A DNA stretch of 64,000 bases from assembly GCF_011761985.1 (NCBI RefSeq), contig NZ_JAASQT010000003.1, positions 301,898-365,897 of the forward strand, written 5' to 3'. The DNA comes from Brevundimonas terrae (GTDB lineage: Bacteria; Pseudomonadota; Alphaproteobacteria; Caulobacterales; Caulobacteraceae). Position numbers and translations under genes: made by a program. Below, one piece after another: positions 35,700 through 44,689 of this stretch. A model generated the notes under the pieces. It did no database searches. It was not told the DNA's origin and saw only the letters and a list, made by a program, of their open reading frames with translations. Position 1 is the first letter of the stretch, and each line of letters starts with the position of its first letter.

Positions 35700-36152
35700 T
35701 CAGACCAGAACCGACTTGCGGGCCATGCGCCATGCATAGACCCAAAGCGCTGATGCAATCGCGATAATGGCATAGGGCAAAATAGCCATCGCGCCTTGTG
35801 GTGCGACGCTCGCGGGCGGCGGGTAAACCCAAGCCGAGACGATATTGCTGCCCGCTGCGCCCAGCAGGGACAGGGCAAAGGCCCAGACCGCCCAGCGTTC
35901 ACGCAACAACAGACAGATCGCGCCCAGTACACCGCCCCAGACCCCGATCCCCCACGGGGCATACAGCCAGCCGGGCAAGGTCTGGAAATACTGCACCATT
36001 GTCTCGTGCATGCCTGCATCACGCAAATAGTCTGCGCCGCGTGTCAGGGTCATGGAAAAATCGAACGCGCCATAGCCGTTCCACAACAGGGCCAGAATAC
36101 CGATAAGCCACAGATGCCACGGCGCAGGTTGCCGCCGGATAATGCCAACCAT
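35700..36152 (-). CDS. Hypothetical four-helix membrane protein, paralog B
   Basis: 150 residues, related to its neighbour: APWHLWLIGILALLWNGYGAFDFSMTLTRG near the start, and the GIGVWGGVLGAICLLL segment matching GVGVWTGVLGALMLLM in paralog A. Four hydrophobic helices. GGGAGG precedes the ATG at 36152; an upstream ATG adds 17 residues without support. Function unknown. Confidence 0.75.
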   Translation of the reverse strand: MVGIIRRQPAPWHLWLIGILALLWNGYGAFDFSMTLTRGADYLRDAGMHETMVQYFQTLPGWLYAPWGIGVWGGVLGAICLLLRERWAVWAFALSLLGAAGSNIVSAWVYPPPASVAPQGAMAILPYAIIAIASALWVYAWRMARKSVLV

Positions 36153-36233
36153 CAGTCCCTCCCAAGATTGAAAGCCGTCGGCGATCTCACGCCCCTGCAA
36201 CAATCTGGCAAGGAAAAACTTTCATAGCCCCGC

Positions 36234-37574
36234 TTATTGGCGGCCCCAATCATCGTCGCCACCATCGCCCTTTGAGGCATTGATCCGCGCCCGCATCTGG
36301 CTCCAGCGTTCCATGCGCTGCTTGATCTTCTCTTCGTGGCCCTCGCCCTTGGGGCGATAAAAGCTCTGGCGGGCCATGCCGTCGGGGAAATAGTTGTCGC
36401 CGGAAAAGCCTTCGGCCGTATCGGGATCGTACTGATAGCCCTTGCCGTAACCCAGCTCCTTCATCAGCTTGGTCGGGGCATTGCGGATATTGGCGGGTGG
36501 CATCAACGAACCGGTTTCGGACGCCGCCTTCATCGCCGCCTTATAGGCCTGATAAACGCCGATAGACTTGGGTGCCGTCGCCAGATGCACGGTGCATTGC
36601 GCCAGTGCCAGCTCGCCCTCGGGGGAACCGAGGAAATCATAGGTGTCCTTGGCCGCATTGGCGACGAGGATGGACAGAGGATCGGCCTCGCCAATGTCTT
36701 CGACCGCCATACGCACCAGACGGCGCGCAATAAACAGCGGGTCTTCCCCGCCCTTCAGCATCCGCGCCAGCCAGTACAGCGCCGCATCGGGATCGGAGCC
36801 ACGCACCGACTTATGCAGGGCCGAAATCAGGTTGTAATGTTCCTCGCGGCTCTTGTCATAGGCAGGGGCGCGCTTTTGCAGGATGGAGGCCATGGCCTGC
36901 ACATCCAGTTGCTCGCCCTCGGCCAGATCGAACAGAACCTCGACCATGGTCAACAGATAGCGCCCGTCACCATCGGCCATGGTGAACAGGGCCTCGCGTG
37001 CTTCGGGCAGCAAGGGCAGAGGCTTGCCATTATGGCTTTCGGCGCGTTGCAGCAATTGCTCCATCGCCGCATCGTCCAGCCGTTTCAGCACATAGACCTG
37101 CGAACGCGACAGCAATGCGCCGTTCAGTTCAAAGCTGGGGTTTTCGGTTGTCGCGCCAACCAGCGTCACTACACCCGCCTCTACGAACGGCAGGAAGCTG
37201 TCCTGCTGGGTGCGGTTAAAGCGGTGGATTTCGTCAACGAACAGAAGGACCGAACGGCCAGACGCACGAATGGCCTTGGCCTGCTCGAATGCCTTTTTCA
37301 GATCGGCCACGCCCGAGAAAACGGCGCTGATCTGCATATATTCATAGCCCGCTGCCTTGGCGAGCAGACGGGCAATCGTGGTCTTGCCGGTGCCGGGCGG
37401 TCCCCACAGGATCATGGAGCCCAGACGCCCCGCCGCCGTCATGCGCCGGATCGGCCCGCCATCCCCAAGCAGATGATCCTGCCCCACGACCTCGTCCAGA
37501 GTTGTCGGGCGCAGACGGTCGGCCAGAGGCGCGTCGGGCGGATGGATGCCGGAGGCTTCGAACAGGTCACTCAT
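36234..37574 (-). CDS. rarA: Replication-associated recombination protein A (RarA/MgsA)
   Basis: AAA+ ATPase related to clamp loaders that acts at stalled replication forks, 446 residues. It begins PLADRLRPTTLDEVVGQDHLLG, then Walker A WGPPGTGKTT near 57-66, Walker B LLFVDEIHRF near 110-119, sensor 1 VGATTENPSF, and the C-terminal tetramerisation part with GGEDPLFIARRLVRMA and NAPTKLMKELGYGKGYQYDPD. It lies next to the HtrA protease gene on the same strand. Confidence 0.94.
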   Translation of the reverse strand: MSDLFEASGIHPPDAPLADRLRPTTLDEVVGQDHLLGDGGPIRRMTAAGRLGSMILWGPPGTGKTTIARLLAKAAGYEYMQISAVFSGVADLKKAFEQAKAIRASGRSVLLFVDEIHRFNRTQQDSFLPFVEAGVVTLVGATTENPSFELNGALLSRSQVYVLKRLDDAAMEQLLQRAESHNGKPLPLLPEAREALFTMADGDGRYLLTMVEVLFDLAEGEQLDVQAMASILQKRAPAYDKSREEHYNLISALHKSVRGSDPDAALYWLARMLKGGEDPLFIARRLVRMAVEDIGEADPLSILVANAAKDTYDFLGSPEGELALAQCTVHLATAPKSIGVYQAYKAAMKAASETGSLMPPANIRNAPTKLMKELGYGKGYQYDPDTAEGFSGDNYFPDGMARQSFYRPKGEGHEEKIKQRMERWSQMRARINASKGDGGDDDWGRQ

Positions 37575-37613
37575 GACCTATCCATAGGCCGTCCGGCACC
37601 CGATTTCACCTAT

Positions 37614-38993
37614 TTAAGGGATACGACCGTTCAGGCTGCGACCGCCACGAATGATGGTGATTTCCGAACCGCGTCCGGCACGGCCCAGAGCCTCGACCGA
37701 GGTCACGGCACGACCATCCACCGACTGGATCACATCATTAGGGCGCAGGCCGATACGATGCGCCATGCTGCCGCGTTGGATGCCCGTCACGAACACGCCA
37801 TTGGTGAACGGATCACCGCCCATACGGTCGGCCCGCGCCGGATTGAGCGCAATGCCCGAAAGTCCGGCAAGAGCGCCCTGCCCCACGGTTACACCCTTGC
37901 TGATCTCGGCATCACCGGGAAGCTGGGTCACGCGGGCATTCACGCTTTGGGTGCGGCCATCACGCAGCAGGGTCACCGCAACCGTCTCGTTCGGCTGTTT
38001 GGTGCCGACGCGATAGTTCAGACCGCCCTGATCGTTCACTTCCGCACCGTCGATGGCAGTGATCACATCACCCACCTCGATACCGGCACGCGCCGCAGGG
38101 CCACCCGAATAGACGTCCGTCACCAGAAGTCCTTGCGGACGCTCAAGGCCCAGACTGCGGGCCATGTCGCCACTCAGGGTATCGCCCTTTACGCCCAGCC
38201 ACGGACGCACCACGCGGGTTTCACCACCCACAGCCGAATCCAGCACGCGGCGCACCATGGCTGCCGGTACGGCAAAGCCCACGCCGGTCGAAGAGCCTGT
38301 ACGGCTGAAGATCGCGGTATTGATGCCGATCAGATCACCATCCATGTCCACCAACGCACCGCCCGAATTACCGGGGTTGATCGGGGCATCGGTCTGGATG
38401 AACGAGCCGGAATCGCTGATGCCGGTATCGGTACGGTTCAGGGCCGAGATAATGCCGTTGGTCACCGTCTGGCCCACGCCGAAAGGATTACCGATAGCCA
38501 GAACCAGATCACCGACCTGTTGCTCTTCCTGATCGTCGATACGGATGACCGGCAGGTCGCCATTCACCTCTTCCAGTTGCAGCACGGCAATGTCCGAGCG
38601 TTCGTCGGCCAGCAGCACGCGGGCGGGAAACTCGCGGCGGTCCTGAAGCGTGACGCGGATCTCGCGCATATCCTTCACGACGTGCGCGTTGGTGATGACG
38701 ATACCGTCGTTGCGCACAATCACGCCCGAGCCGATCGAGCCGGTCTGGCGGGCGGTCGGGATACCCCAGAACGGGTCACGCCCTTGCTGTACGCCACGCG
38801 CGGCAATGTTCACGACAGCGGGGGCCGCCGTGCGGACCACAGGCGCGAAACTGGTTTTCATGGCACCGGCATCGCTGGGGGCGATACGCGGTTGCGCTTC
38901 GGTAAAGACGCCCTCTTGCGCCTTGGAGGGTTCCGGCTGGCCGCAGGCCGCCAGCAGCAGGGCTGCGGCCATGGCAAGGTGCGAAGTCTTCAT
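37614..38993 (-). CDS. Lipoprotein HtrA/DegP-type serine protease with two PDZ domains
   Basis: Periplasmic quality-control protease, 459 residues. Catalytic triad H104 (NAHVV), D134 (RSDIAVL) and S210 (NPGNSGGAL). Two PDZ domains follow (about 265-355 and 370-459). The N-terminus is MKTSHLAMAAALLLAACG: a lipobox puts the lipidated cysteine at residue 17, so the enzyme is membrane-tethered rather than free like DegP; glycine at +2 would favour the outer membrane. rarA lies downstream on the same strand. Confidence 0.93.
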   Translation of the reverse strand: MKTSHLAMAAALLLAACGQPEPSKAQEGVFTEAQPRIAPSDAGAMKTSFAPVVRTAAPAVVNIAARGVQQGRDPFWGIPTARQTGSIGSGVIVRNDGIVITNAHVVKDMREIRVTLQDRREFPARVLLADERSDIAVLQLEEVNGDLPVIRIDDQEEQQVGDLVLAIGNPFGVGQTVTNGIISALNRTDTGISDSGSFIQTDAPINPGNSGGALVDMDGDLIGINTAIFSRTGSSTGVGFAVPAAMVRRVLDSAVGGETRVVRPWLGVKGDTLSGDMARSLGLERPQGLLVTDVYSGGPAARAGIEVGDVITAIDGAEVNDQGGLNYRVGTKQPNETVAVTLLRDGRTQSVNARVTQLPGDAEISKGVTVGQGALAGLSGIALNPARADRMGGDPFTNGVFVTGIQRGSMAHRIGLRPNDVIQSVDGRAVTSVEALGRAGRGSEITIIRGGRSLNGRIP

Positions 38994-39112
38994 CAAGTCA
39001 CTCATCCAAGGTGATCCAGTTTTCCAATGCCATTCGGCACAGAGATTGGGACGGCATCAAGGCTCACGCCTTACAGTAAAGCAATGGTGTTCAAACGGTT
39101 GCGCTTCAAGCC

Positions 39113-40342
39113 TCAAGTTTGAGCCTTCTCTTGGCGGTTGGCGCGACGGGCCGTCACGCCGCCCAGTACCGCCCCCGCCACCAGAACCAGCGCCGCAATA
39201 TAAAACGCTATGCCCGCGGCCTCGCGTCCATGCGGCACCGAAATCGAATAAACCCAGCCAAAGAACAGCGGCGAGGCCACACCGGCAATGGAGGCCACGC
39301 TCATATTGGCCCCCTGAAGCTGCCCCTGCTCGCTTTCGCTGACACGGCGCGTCATCAGCGCCTGTAGCGTCGGCATGGCCAGACCCCACAGGGCATTGGG
39401 GAACATGGCGGCAATAAACATCGCCCCCGTCGGGACCAGCCCCATCAGGGCGATCCCCACTGCCCCGGCCCACAGACCGAACACCATGGTGCGACGGTCC
39501 CCGAACCGTTTGGACATCCGCCCCACCAAGCCGCCCTGCACCGCCATATCCAGCACACCGACCATGGCCAGCAGCAGGCCGACCTGAAGCGGGCCCCAGC
39601 CAAATTTGAAACCGGCATAAAGAACGAAAACGGCCGAGAACACATGGTGCGCGAAATACAAAAGGAAGTTCACCATGGCCAAGCCGACCAGCTCGAAATG
39701 CCGTTTCAGCAAGATCATGGCCCCGACCGGATTGGCGCGTTTCCAGCTAAAGGCCATGCGCTTTTCAACCGGCAAACTCTCGGGCAGCACAAACAGGCCA
39801 TACAGGAAGGCCACGCCCGACAGGCCCGCCGCCACCCAGAACGGCACGCGCGGACCGAAATGGCCAAGCAAACCGCCCAAGGCCGGACCCAGCACAAATC
39901 CGAACGAGAACGCCGCCCCGATCAGGCCATATCCGCGTGCCCGATCATCCGGTGCCGTCACATCGGCCATATAGGCATAGATGGTTGTAAAGCTGGAGGA
40001 TGTGACCCCCGCCAGTATCCGCCCCACCGCCAGCCACCACAGGTTCGGCGCCAAGGCCATCAGCACATAATCCGCCGCCAGCCCCGCGCAGCTGATCAGG
40101 ATGACAGGCCGCCGCCCGTACTGGTCGGACAGCGATCCGATCACCGGCGAGGCCAGAAACTGCATCCCCGCCCACAGCGCCACAAACAGGCCGTTCAGCA
40201 GCCCTGCCCGCGCATTGGAGCCGACGAATTCCTCGATCAGGTGCGGCAATACAGGGATGACAATCCCCATCGCCATCACATCCAGAACCGCCGCCACCAG
40301 AATAAAACCGATGGCCGATTTACGAACGAGCTTCAGCGTCAA
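39113..40342 (-). CDS. MFS transporter, TCR/Tet drug-proton antiporter type
   Basis: 409 residues with twelve hydrophobic helices. Motif A between helices 2 and 3 is GSLSDQYGRRPVIL; helix 5 shows the antiporter motif (GYGLIGAAFSFGFVLGPALGGLLG). The TetA-like opening is SAIGFILVAAVLDVMAMGIVIPVLPHL. Tetracycline specificity cannot be assumed; chromosomal members often have no known drug. No ATG fits: the TTG at 40342 has GGAG six bases upstream and gives the usual N-terminus. Confidence 0.87.
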   Translation of the reverse strand: MTLKLVRKSAIGFILVAAVLDVMAMGIVIPVLPHLIEEFVGSNARAGLLNGLFVALWAGMQFLASPVIGSLSDQYGRRPVILISCAGLAADYVLMALAPNLWWLAVGRILAGVTSSSFTTIYAYMADVTAPDDRARGYGLIGAAFSFGFVLGPALGGLLGHFGPRVPFWVAAGLSGVAFLYGLFVLPESLPVEKRMAFSWKRANPVGAMILLKRHFELVGLAMVNFLLYFAHHVFSAVFVLYAGFKFGWGPLQVGLLLAMVGVLDMAVQGGLVGRMSKRFGDRRTMVFGLWAGAVGIALMGLVPTGAMFIAAMFPNALWGLAMPTLQALMTRRVSESEQGQLQGANMSVASIAGVASPLFFGWVYSISVPHGREAAGIAFYIAALVLVAGAVLGGVTARRANRQEKAQT

Positions 40343-40361
40343 GCGCAACTCCAACAAGAAA

Positions 40362-40390
40362 CGGGCAGCCTCCGAACCAGAGACTGCCCG
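40362..40390 (-). terminator. Terminator of the phosphodiesterase gene
   Basis: CGGGCAG / CTGCCCG stem extended by CTC/GAG with one bulge per side; TTTCTTGTT follows on the minus strand. The next gene (MFS) starts only about 20 bases further. Confidence 0.6.
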
Positions 40391-40420
40391 CTCTATTATG
40401 CGAACAACGTCAATCAGGCC

Positions 40421-41677
40421 TTACGGTTGCGTCACCGGCAAGGTGTCCTGCGGATTGCCGTCGGTTTTCGGCACCGAAATATTCAGCAGACGGCCCAACA
40501 GAGGCTGGACATCCACGCTGTCGAGATTTTGCAGTTGGCGACCGGCCACAACACCCGGACCACGGGCGATAAAGATGGCCTGCATGTCTGGCGAGATATT
40601 GTCATAGCCATGCGCACCACCCGCCTTGCGTACAGGGCGGTCGCGCGTTGCGATCAGCCAGCCATCTTCGGCCAGACAGACAAAGTCCGACACGCGGTCA
40701 TGGCTGCCCAGTACCAGACGTGCAGGGATATCGTCCTTTTCCCAGCACTCCATGCGTTCGTGCTTGCCGACCAGTGCCTTTTCCACCTCGTCGTCGCGGT
40801 CATCCTTGGCGTTCAGGAAGGCCACAGGGCCGGAATAGACAATGCTGATGGCCGAGGTATCGACATAGTCATCCAGCGTCACCACACGGTCCGGCGATGT
40901 CGCGGACATGCCGTGGTCTGACACGATGATCACGACCGTATTTTCGGCCATACCGCGCGCCTTCAGTCCATCCATCAGATAGCCGATAGAGGCATCGGTC
41001 TGGGCCATGGCGGCGTTTACTTCATCGGACTGGGGACCATGATGGTGGCCCATCGTGTCCACGATATCGAAATACAGGGTGTTAAGGCGCGGGCGCTCCT
41101 GCTCCGGCAGGTCCAGCCATGCCAGAAGCTGGTCCACGCGGGCATTTCCATCCATCGACTGGTTGAACTTGGCCCAGTGGCTGGGGCGCACGCCGTGGAT
41201 CTCGGCCTCGGATCCCGGCCAGAACATGGTGCCGGTTTTCACGCCTGCCTTTTCGGCGCTGACCCAGATCGGCTCGCCATCATCCCACCAGCGACGGTCG
41301 GTCACAGCCGCCTGATTGCCCAGCGAAAAGCGGCCCAGTTCCTCGTCGATCATGTTGTTGCCGACAATGCCGTGGTGATCGGGATGCAGACCCGTGACCA
41401 GCGTATAGTGGTTCGGGAAGGTCACCGTCGGGAAGGACGGCTTCATCGGGCCGCTTGCACCCTCAAGCGCCAGACGCGACAGATTCGGCGTCAGTCCCCG
41501 CGACAGATAATCGGCACGGAAGCCGTCAATCGACACAAGAATAACCGTCGGCGCGCTCTGGGTCGCAACGATTGCGGGCGTCTCGACATCACCTGTGGTT
41601 GCACAGGCCCCGACCATCAGGGTCAGACCCAGCGCAGTTCCTGTGGCCAAACGACGAAACAAAGATGGAGAGATCAT
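40421..41677 (-). CDS. Ectonucleotide pyrophosphatase/phosphodiesterase family lipoprotein
   Basis: 418 residues. A signal peptide with lipobox MVGAC (C25) exports it. The alkaline-phosphatase-superfamily site is complete: metal ligand D51 in VSIDGFRADYL, nucleophile T86 in PTVTFPNHYTLVTGLHPDHHG, then DTMGHHHGP and VSDHGM, and GGAHGYDN near the C-terminus. Such enzymes cut nucleotide or phosphodiester substrates in the periplasm. Start at 41677 gives a normal signal peptide; an upstream frame start would add 21 unsuited residues. Confidence 0.9.
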   Translation of the reverse strand: MISPSLFRRLATGTALGLTLMVGACATTGDVETPAIVATQSAPTVILVSIDGFRADYLSRGLTPNLSRLALEGASGPMKPSFPTVTFPNHYTLVTGLHPDHHGIVGNNMIDEELGRFSLGNQAAVTDRRWWDDGEPIWVSAEKAGVKTGTMFWPGSEAEIHGVRPSHWAKFNQSMDGNARVDQLLAWLDLPEQERPRLNTLYFDIVDTMGHHHGPQSDEVNAAMAQTDASIGYLMDGLKARGMAENTVVIIVSDHGMSATSPDRVVTLDDYVDTSAISIVYSGPVAFLNAKDDRDDEVEKALVGKHERMECWEKDDIPARLVLGSHDRVSDFVCLAEDGWLIATRDRPVRKAGGAHGYDNISPDMQAIFIARGPGVVAGRQLQNLDSVDVQPLLGRLLNISVPKTDGNPQDTLPVTQP

Positions 41678-41799
41678 ACGTCCATTCCCGCAATACAAAG
41701 TGCAAACGCCCCTGCTAGGCTTTTTCCGTAACAGTCCCAAGACACAATGCTCCGAGGAATCGGCTTGTCCACCGGCACATTAGGCGGCACTCTGGCTAT

Positions 41800-42714
41800 A
41801 TGAACGCTGTTATCTCAATAGATAACCTCACCAAAACCTTCGGTGAGGTCAGGGCTCTGAACGGGCTGTCGCTCGAGATTCCCAAGGGCGGCGTTTACGG
41901 CATTCTGGGGCCGAACGGCGCGGGCAAGTCCACCCTGTTCCGGGTTCTTCTGGGCTTGATCGAGCCAACGACAGGGCATGCCGAGGTCATGGGTTATCCC
42001 ATCGGCCACACCCCGACCCTGCGCCAAATCGGCTCGATGATCGAAACACCGCGCTATCCGGCCTTTATGTCGGCGCGCGAATGTCTGTTGTGGCTGGCCA
42101 CAGCCCACGGACAGGCCCGCGAGGTCGACATCGACTACTGGCTGGATCGTGTCGGCTTGACCGAAGCGGCCCATCGCAAGGTGCGCGGATATTCGGTTGG
42201 CATGATGCAGAGGCTCGGCATTGCCGCCGCCCTGATGACACGGCCCGATCTGGTCATCCTGGATGAACCGACCAGCGGCATGGACCCGCCCGGTATTGTG
42301 GAAATCCGTGGCCTGATCCGCGATCTAGTCGAAACGGACGGCGTGACCGTGATTGTGGCCAGCCACCAGTTGCTGGAAGTCCAGCGTATGTGCGACCGCG
42401 TGGCCATCCTCAATCGCGGACGTCTGGCTGCCGAAGGCTCGGTTGCCGAGCTAAGCCAGTCCAGCGCACACCTGCGCCTGACGGCATCGCCGCTGGCCAA
42501 GGTCATGGATATTGTCGGCGAGGCAGGCGAGATTTCCGGCGATACCATCCTCGTCAATATCCGCCGCGAGGACACAGCCGGACTGATCCGGCATCTGGTC
42601 ATGGAGGGGATCGATGTGATGGAGGCCCAGTGGGTCGGTGCCGATCTCGAAGCCATCTTCATTGCCGAAACCCGCGCTCCGTCCCAAGTGCAGGAGCCGG
42701 CCCATGCTGTTTGA
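41800..42714 (+). CDS. ABC transporter ATP-binding protein
   Basis: 304 residues. Walker A GPNGAGKST at 37-45, signature YSVGMMQRLGIAAAL (a V replaces the S of LSGGQ-type motifs, usual in this exporter class), Walker B LVILDEPTSGMDPPG, and switch histidine in ASHQ. The C-terminal 80 residues form the extra domain common in the CcmA/NatA-like class. It drives the permease encoded next, overlapping it by 11 bases. Cargo unknown. Confidence 0.92.
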   Translation: MNAVISIDNLTKTFGEVRALNGLSLEIPKGGVYGILGPNGAGKSTLFRVLLGLIEPTTGHAEVMGYPIGHTPTLRQIGSMIETPRYPAFMSARECLLWLATAHGQAREVDIDYWLDRVGLTEAAHRKVRGYSVGMMQRLGIAAALMTRPDLVILDEPTSGMDPPGIVEIRGLIRDLVETDGVTVIVASHQLLEVQRMCDRVAILNRGRLAAEGSVAELSQSSAHLRLTASPLAKVMDIVGEAGEISGDTILVNIRREDTAGLIRHLVMEGIDVMEAQWVGADLEAIFIAETRAPSQVQEPAHAV

Positions 42715-43555
42715 TGCCATACGCGCCGAACTGCTGCGGTTCTCGCGCCATACACAGGCTTGGCTTTGGGCCCTGCTGGTCATCCCCGTAGGTACAGCCA
42801 TTGTCGGGCTGTTCTTTCGCCAGTTTCTATATGGCCAACTCCAAAAGGCCGAGGCTGGACTGCCTCCCCGCATCGAAGAGATCGCCAACGCCCCCCTCGG
42901 CATCGGCGCATTTCTGGTCGATCAGGCCTCGCAACTGGCAGGGATCAACCTGCTGGCCTTCTTCCTGATCGGGGCTGCCACCATTGCAGCCGCCGACTAT
43001 CGCTGGGAGACGTGGCGTCTCATCCGCCCCAGCAACAGCCGGATGAACCTGATGCTGGGCAAGGCCTTGGCGATTGCAGCCATCGCCATCATCCCCCTGC
43101 TGCTGTTTCTACTGTGTGAACTGCTGGGTCAGGTCATCAGCGCCAGTATCGAGCATCGTCCGATCGTCCTTGGCATGGATGCCAAACTGTCCGGAACCTT
43201 CATCACCATGGTGCTGACATCGTGGCTCAGAGTGGTTCAGGTCGGACTGCTGGCTCTGGTTGCCGCAACGGCCACACGATCCCTGTTTGGTGGTTTTGTC
43301 ATCGCCATCGCCTTCGGTTTCGGCACCTTCATTGTCGAGCGGATGTTCCTCGACTTCGGCTGGAAACCGGAAGAATGGCGCACCTTGCTGCTATTTCCGT
43401 CGGCAGCCTATCAAGTGGTCCAGACCTTCCTGGCCCATGGGCCGGTTACACCTGCCACAGCCGGTAAGGCGATTATCGGACTGCTGTTATGGATTGCAGG
43501 GCCGACCGCCCTGACGGTCTGGCTGTTCCAGCGTCAGGACCTGTCCAAGGAATAG
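42704..43555 (+). CDS. ABC transporter permease (ABC-2 type)
   Basis: 283 residues with six hydrophobic helices. The pattern of an amphipathic start (DAIRAELLRFSRHTQAWLWALL), a large first loop and helices spaced like ABC-2 permeases fits an exporter subunit. ATG 42704 lies within the end of the ATPase gene and has GGAG upstream; an earlier ATG reads the ATPase gene in another frame. No substrate can be named. Confidence 0.86.
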   Translation: MLFDAIRAELLRFSRHTQAWLWALLVIPVGTAIVGLFFRQFLYGQLQKAEAGLPPRIEEIANAPLGIGAFLVDQASQLAGINLLAFFLIGAATIAAADYRWETWRLIRPSNSRMNLMLGKALAIAAIAIIPLLLFLLCELLGQVISASIEHRPIVLGMDAKLSGTFITMVLTSWLRVVQVGLLALVAATATRSLFGGFVIAIAFGFGTFIVERMFLDFGWKPEEWRTLLLFPSAAYQVVQTFLAHGPVTPATAGKAIIGLLLWIAGPTALTVWLFQRQDLSKE

Positions 43556-43561
43556 ACGGGC

Positions 43562-44038
43562 CTAGGCCAGCCGCTTTTCCATAAAGACATCGGCACGCGC
43601 ATAGGGCGTCTCGCGTGCCGGCAGATATTCAAAGCCATAGGCCTCATACAGCCGCAGTGCCGGTGCCAGCCCCGAATTGGTTTCCAGATAAAGACGGGTC
43701 GCACCCAGCGCGCTCGCCTTGTCCACGCAGGACTGCATCAAAAGGCGCGACAGCCCTGCCCCGCGGCTGGCCGGTTCGATCGCCATCTTGGCCAGTTCAA
43801 ACCCGCCATCATCCATCGGCATCAGCGAGCAACAGCCGACAGCCACACCCGTATCCGTCTCGACAATAAAGATGTGTCCGCCCTTGGCCAGGATCACACC
43901 ATCGGCATCGTCCAGCACCCGCCGGTCCTTGGCCTCGATGGCAAAACCAGCCTCGATGATCCATCCCTCGTTGAGGGTGCGCCACGCGGACGCATGATCG
44001 GGACGATACGGGACAACACTGTACGATAACTTAGCCAT
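43562..44038 (-). CDS. GNAT family N-acetyltransferase
   Basis: 158 residues. Acetyl-CoA binding motif A is FELAKMAIEPASRGAGLSRLLMQSCVDKA (R/Q-x-x-G-x-G/A variant), followed by GATRLYLETNSGLAPALRLYEAYGF, motif B. The substrate is unknown. Converges with the ABC permease, six bases apart. Start at 44038 avoids 24 residues of unsupported upstream frame. Confidence 0.88.
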   Translation of the reverse strand: MAKLSYSVVPYRPDHASAWRTLNEGWIIEAGFAIEAKDRRVLDDADGVILAKGGHIFIVETDTGVAVGCCSLMPMDDGGFELAKMAIEPASRGAGLSRLLMQSCVDKASALGATRLYLETNSGLAPALRLYEAYGFEYLPARETPYARADVFMEKRLA

Positions 44039-44093
44039 ACCGTTGGTGTTGCGCCCTGCCCTGTCCGATTTCAAGTCAAACCTGGGCAAAGCA

Positions 44094-44125
44094 AAAGGGC
44101 GGCAGGCCAAAGCCCACCGCCCTTT
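44094..44125 (-). terminator. Terminator of the alpha ribosomal operon
   Basis: AAAGGGCGG / CCGCCCTTT with a 14-base loop; TTTTGC follows on the minus strand. The rplQ stop is 27 bases away. Confidence 0.85.
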
Positions 44126-44152
44126 CGGATCGATAAAGATCAGTAACGAAGC

Positions 44153-44569
44153 TTAGGCTTCGTCGCTTTCGATCATGACAACCGGACCGGAGTCCTTGCC
44201 CTTGGCCGAGACGTCGCGGTCGACGAACTCGATTACGGCCATAGCGGCGTTGTCACCGTGACGGAAGCCAGCCTTCATGATGCGAATGTAGCCACCGCTA
44301 CGTTCCGCATAACGCGGACCGATGGTTTCAAACAGCTTGCCGACTTGCGGCACATCACGAACGGCGCTGATCGCTTGACGACGAGCGTGCAGGTCGCCCT
44401 TCTTAGCGAGGGTGACAAGCTTCTCAACGAAGGGACGCAGTTCCTTCGCCTTCGGCAGAGTCGTTACGATCTGCTCGTGCTTGATCAGCGAGGCAGCCAT
44501 GTTGGCGAACATGGCCTGGCGGTGGCTGGCCGTACGGCCGAGCTTACGATAGGCGGCGCCGTGGCGCAT
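44153..44569 (-). CDS. rplQ: 50S ribosomal protein L17
   Basis: 138 residues, last gene of the alpha operon, at the expected place after rpoA. The start [29 protein letters not shown] is diagnostic of L17, which sits near the exit tunnel of the large subunit; [16 protein letters not shown] forms the C-terminus. Confidence 0.97.
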   Translation of the reverse strand: MRHGAAYRKLGRTASHRQAMFANMAASLIKHEQIVTTLPKAKELRPFVEKLVTLAKKGDLHARRQAISAVRDVPQVGKLFETIGPRYAERSGGYIRIMKAGFRHGDNAAMAVIEFVDRDVSAKGKDSGPVVMIESDEA

Positions 44570-44689
44570 CGGGGTCTCTCCTACTCAACCCTGGTTTCCG
44601 GCCCGAACTCAACGGGGGCGGGACCTAGGGCCTCTCATTCTAACCGCCCCAACCAATCCAACTTAAGGACCTGGGCGGAGGGTTGATGA

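Noticed and set aside
36336..39014. Open frame of 892 codons on the plus strand opposite rarA and the HtrA gene
   Set aside because: It is antisense to two well-identified genes; high GC content keeps the opposite frame free of stops. The product has no recognisable domain.
39113..40342. Calling the MFS gene a tetracycline resistance gene
   Set aside because: Only family-level motifs are visible; chromosomal members of this class often do not give tetracycline resistance.
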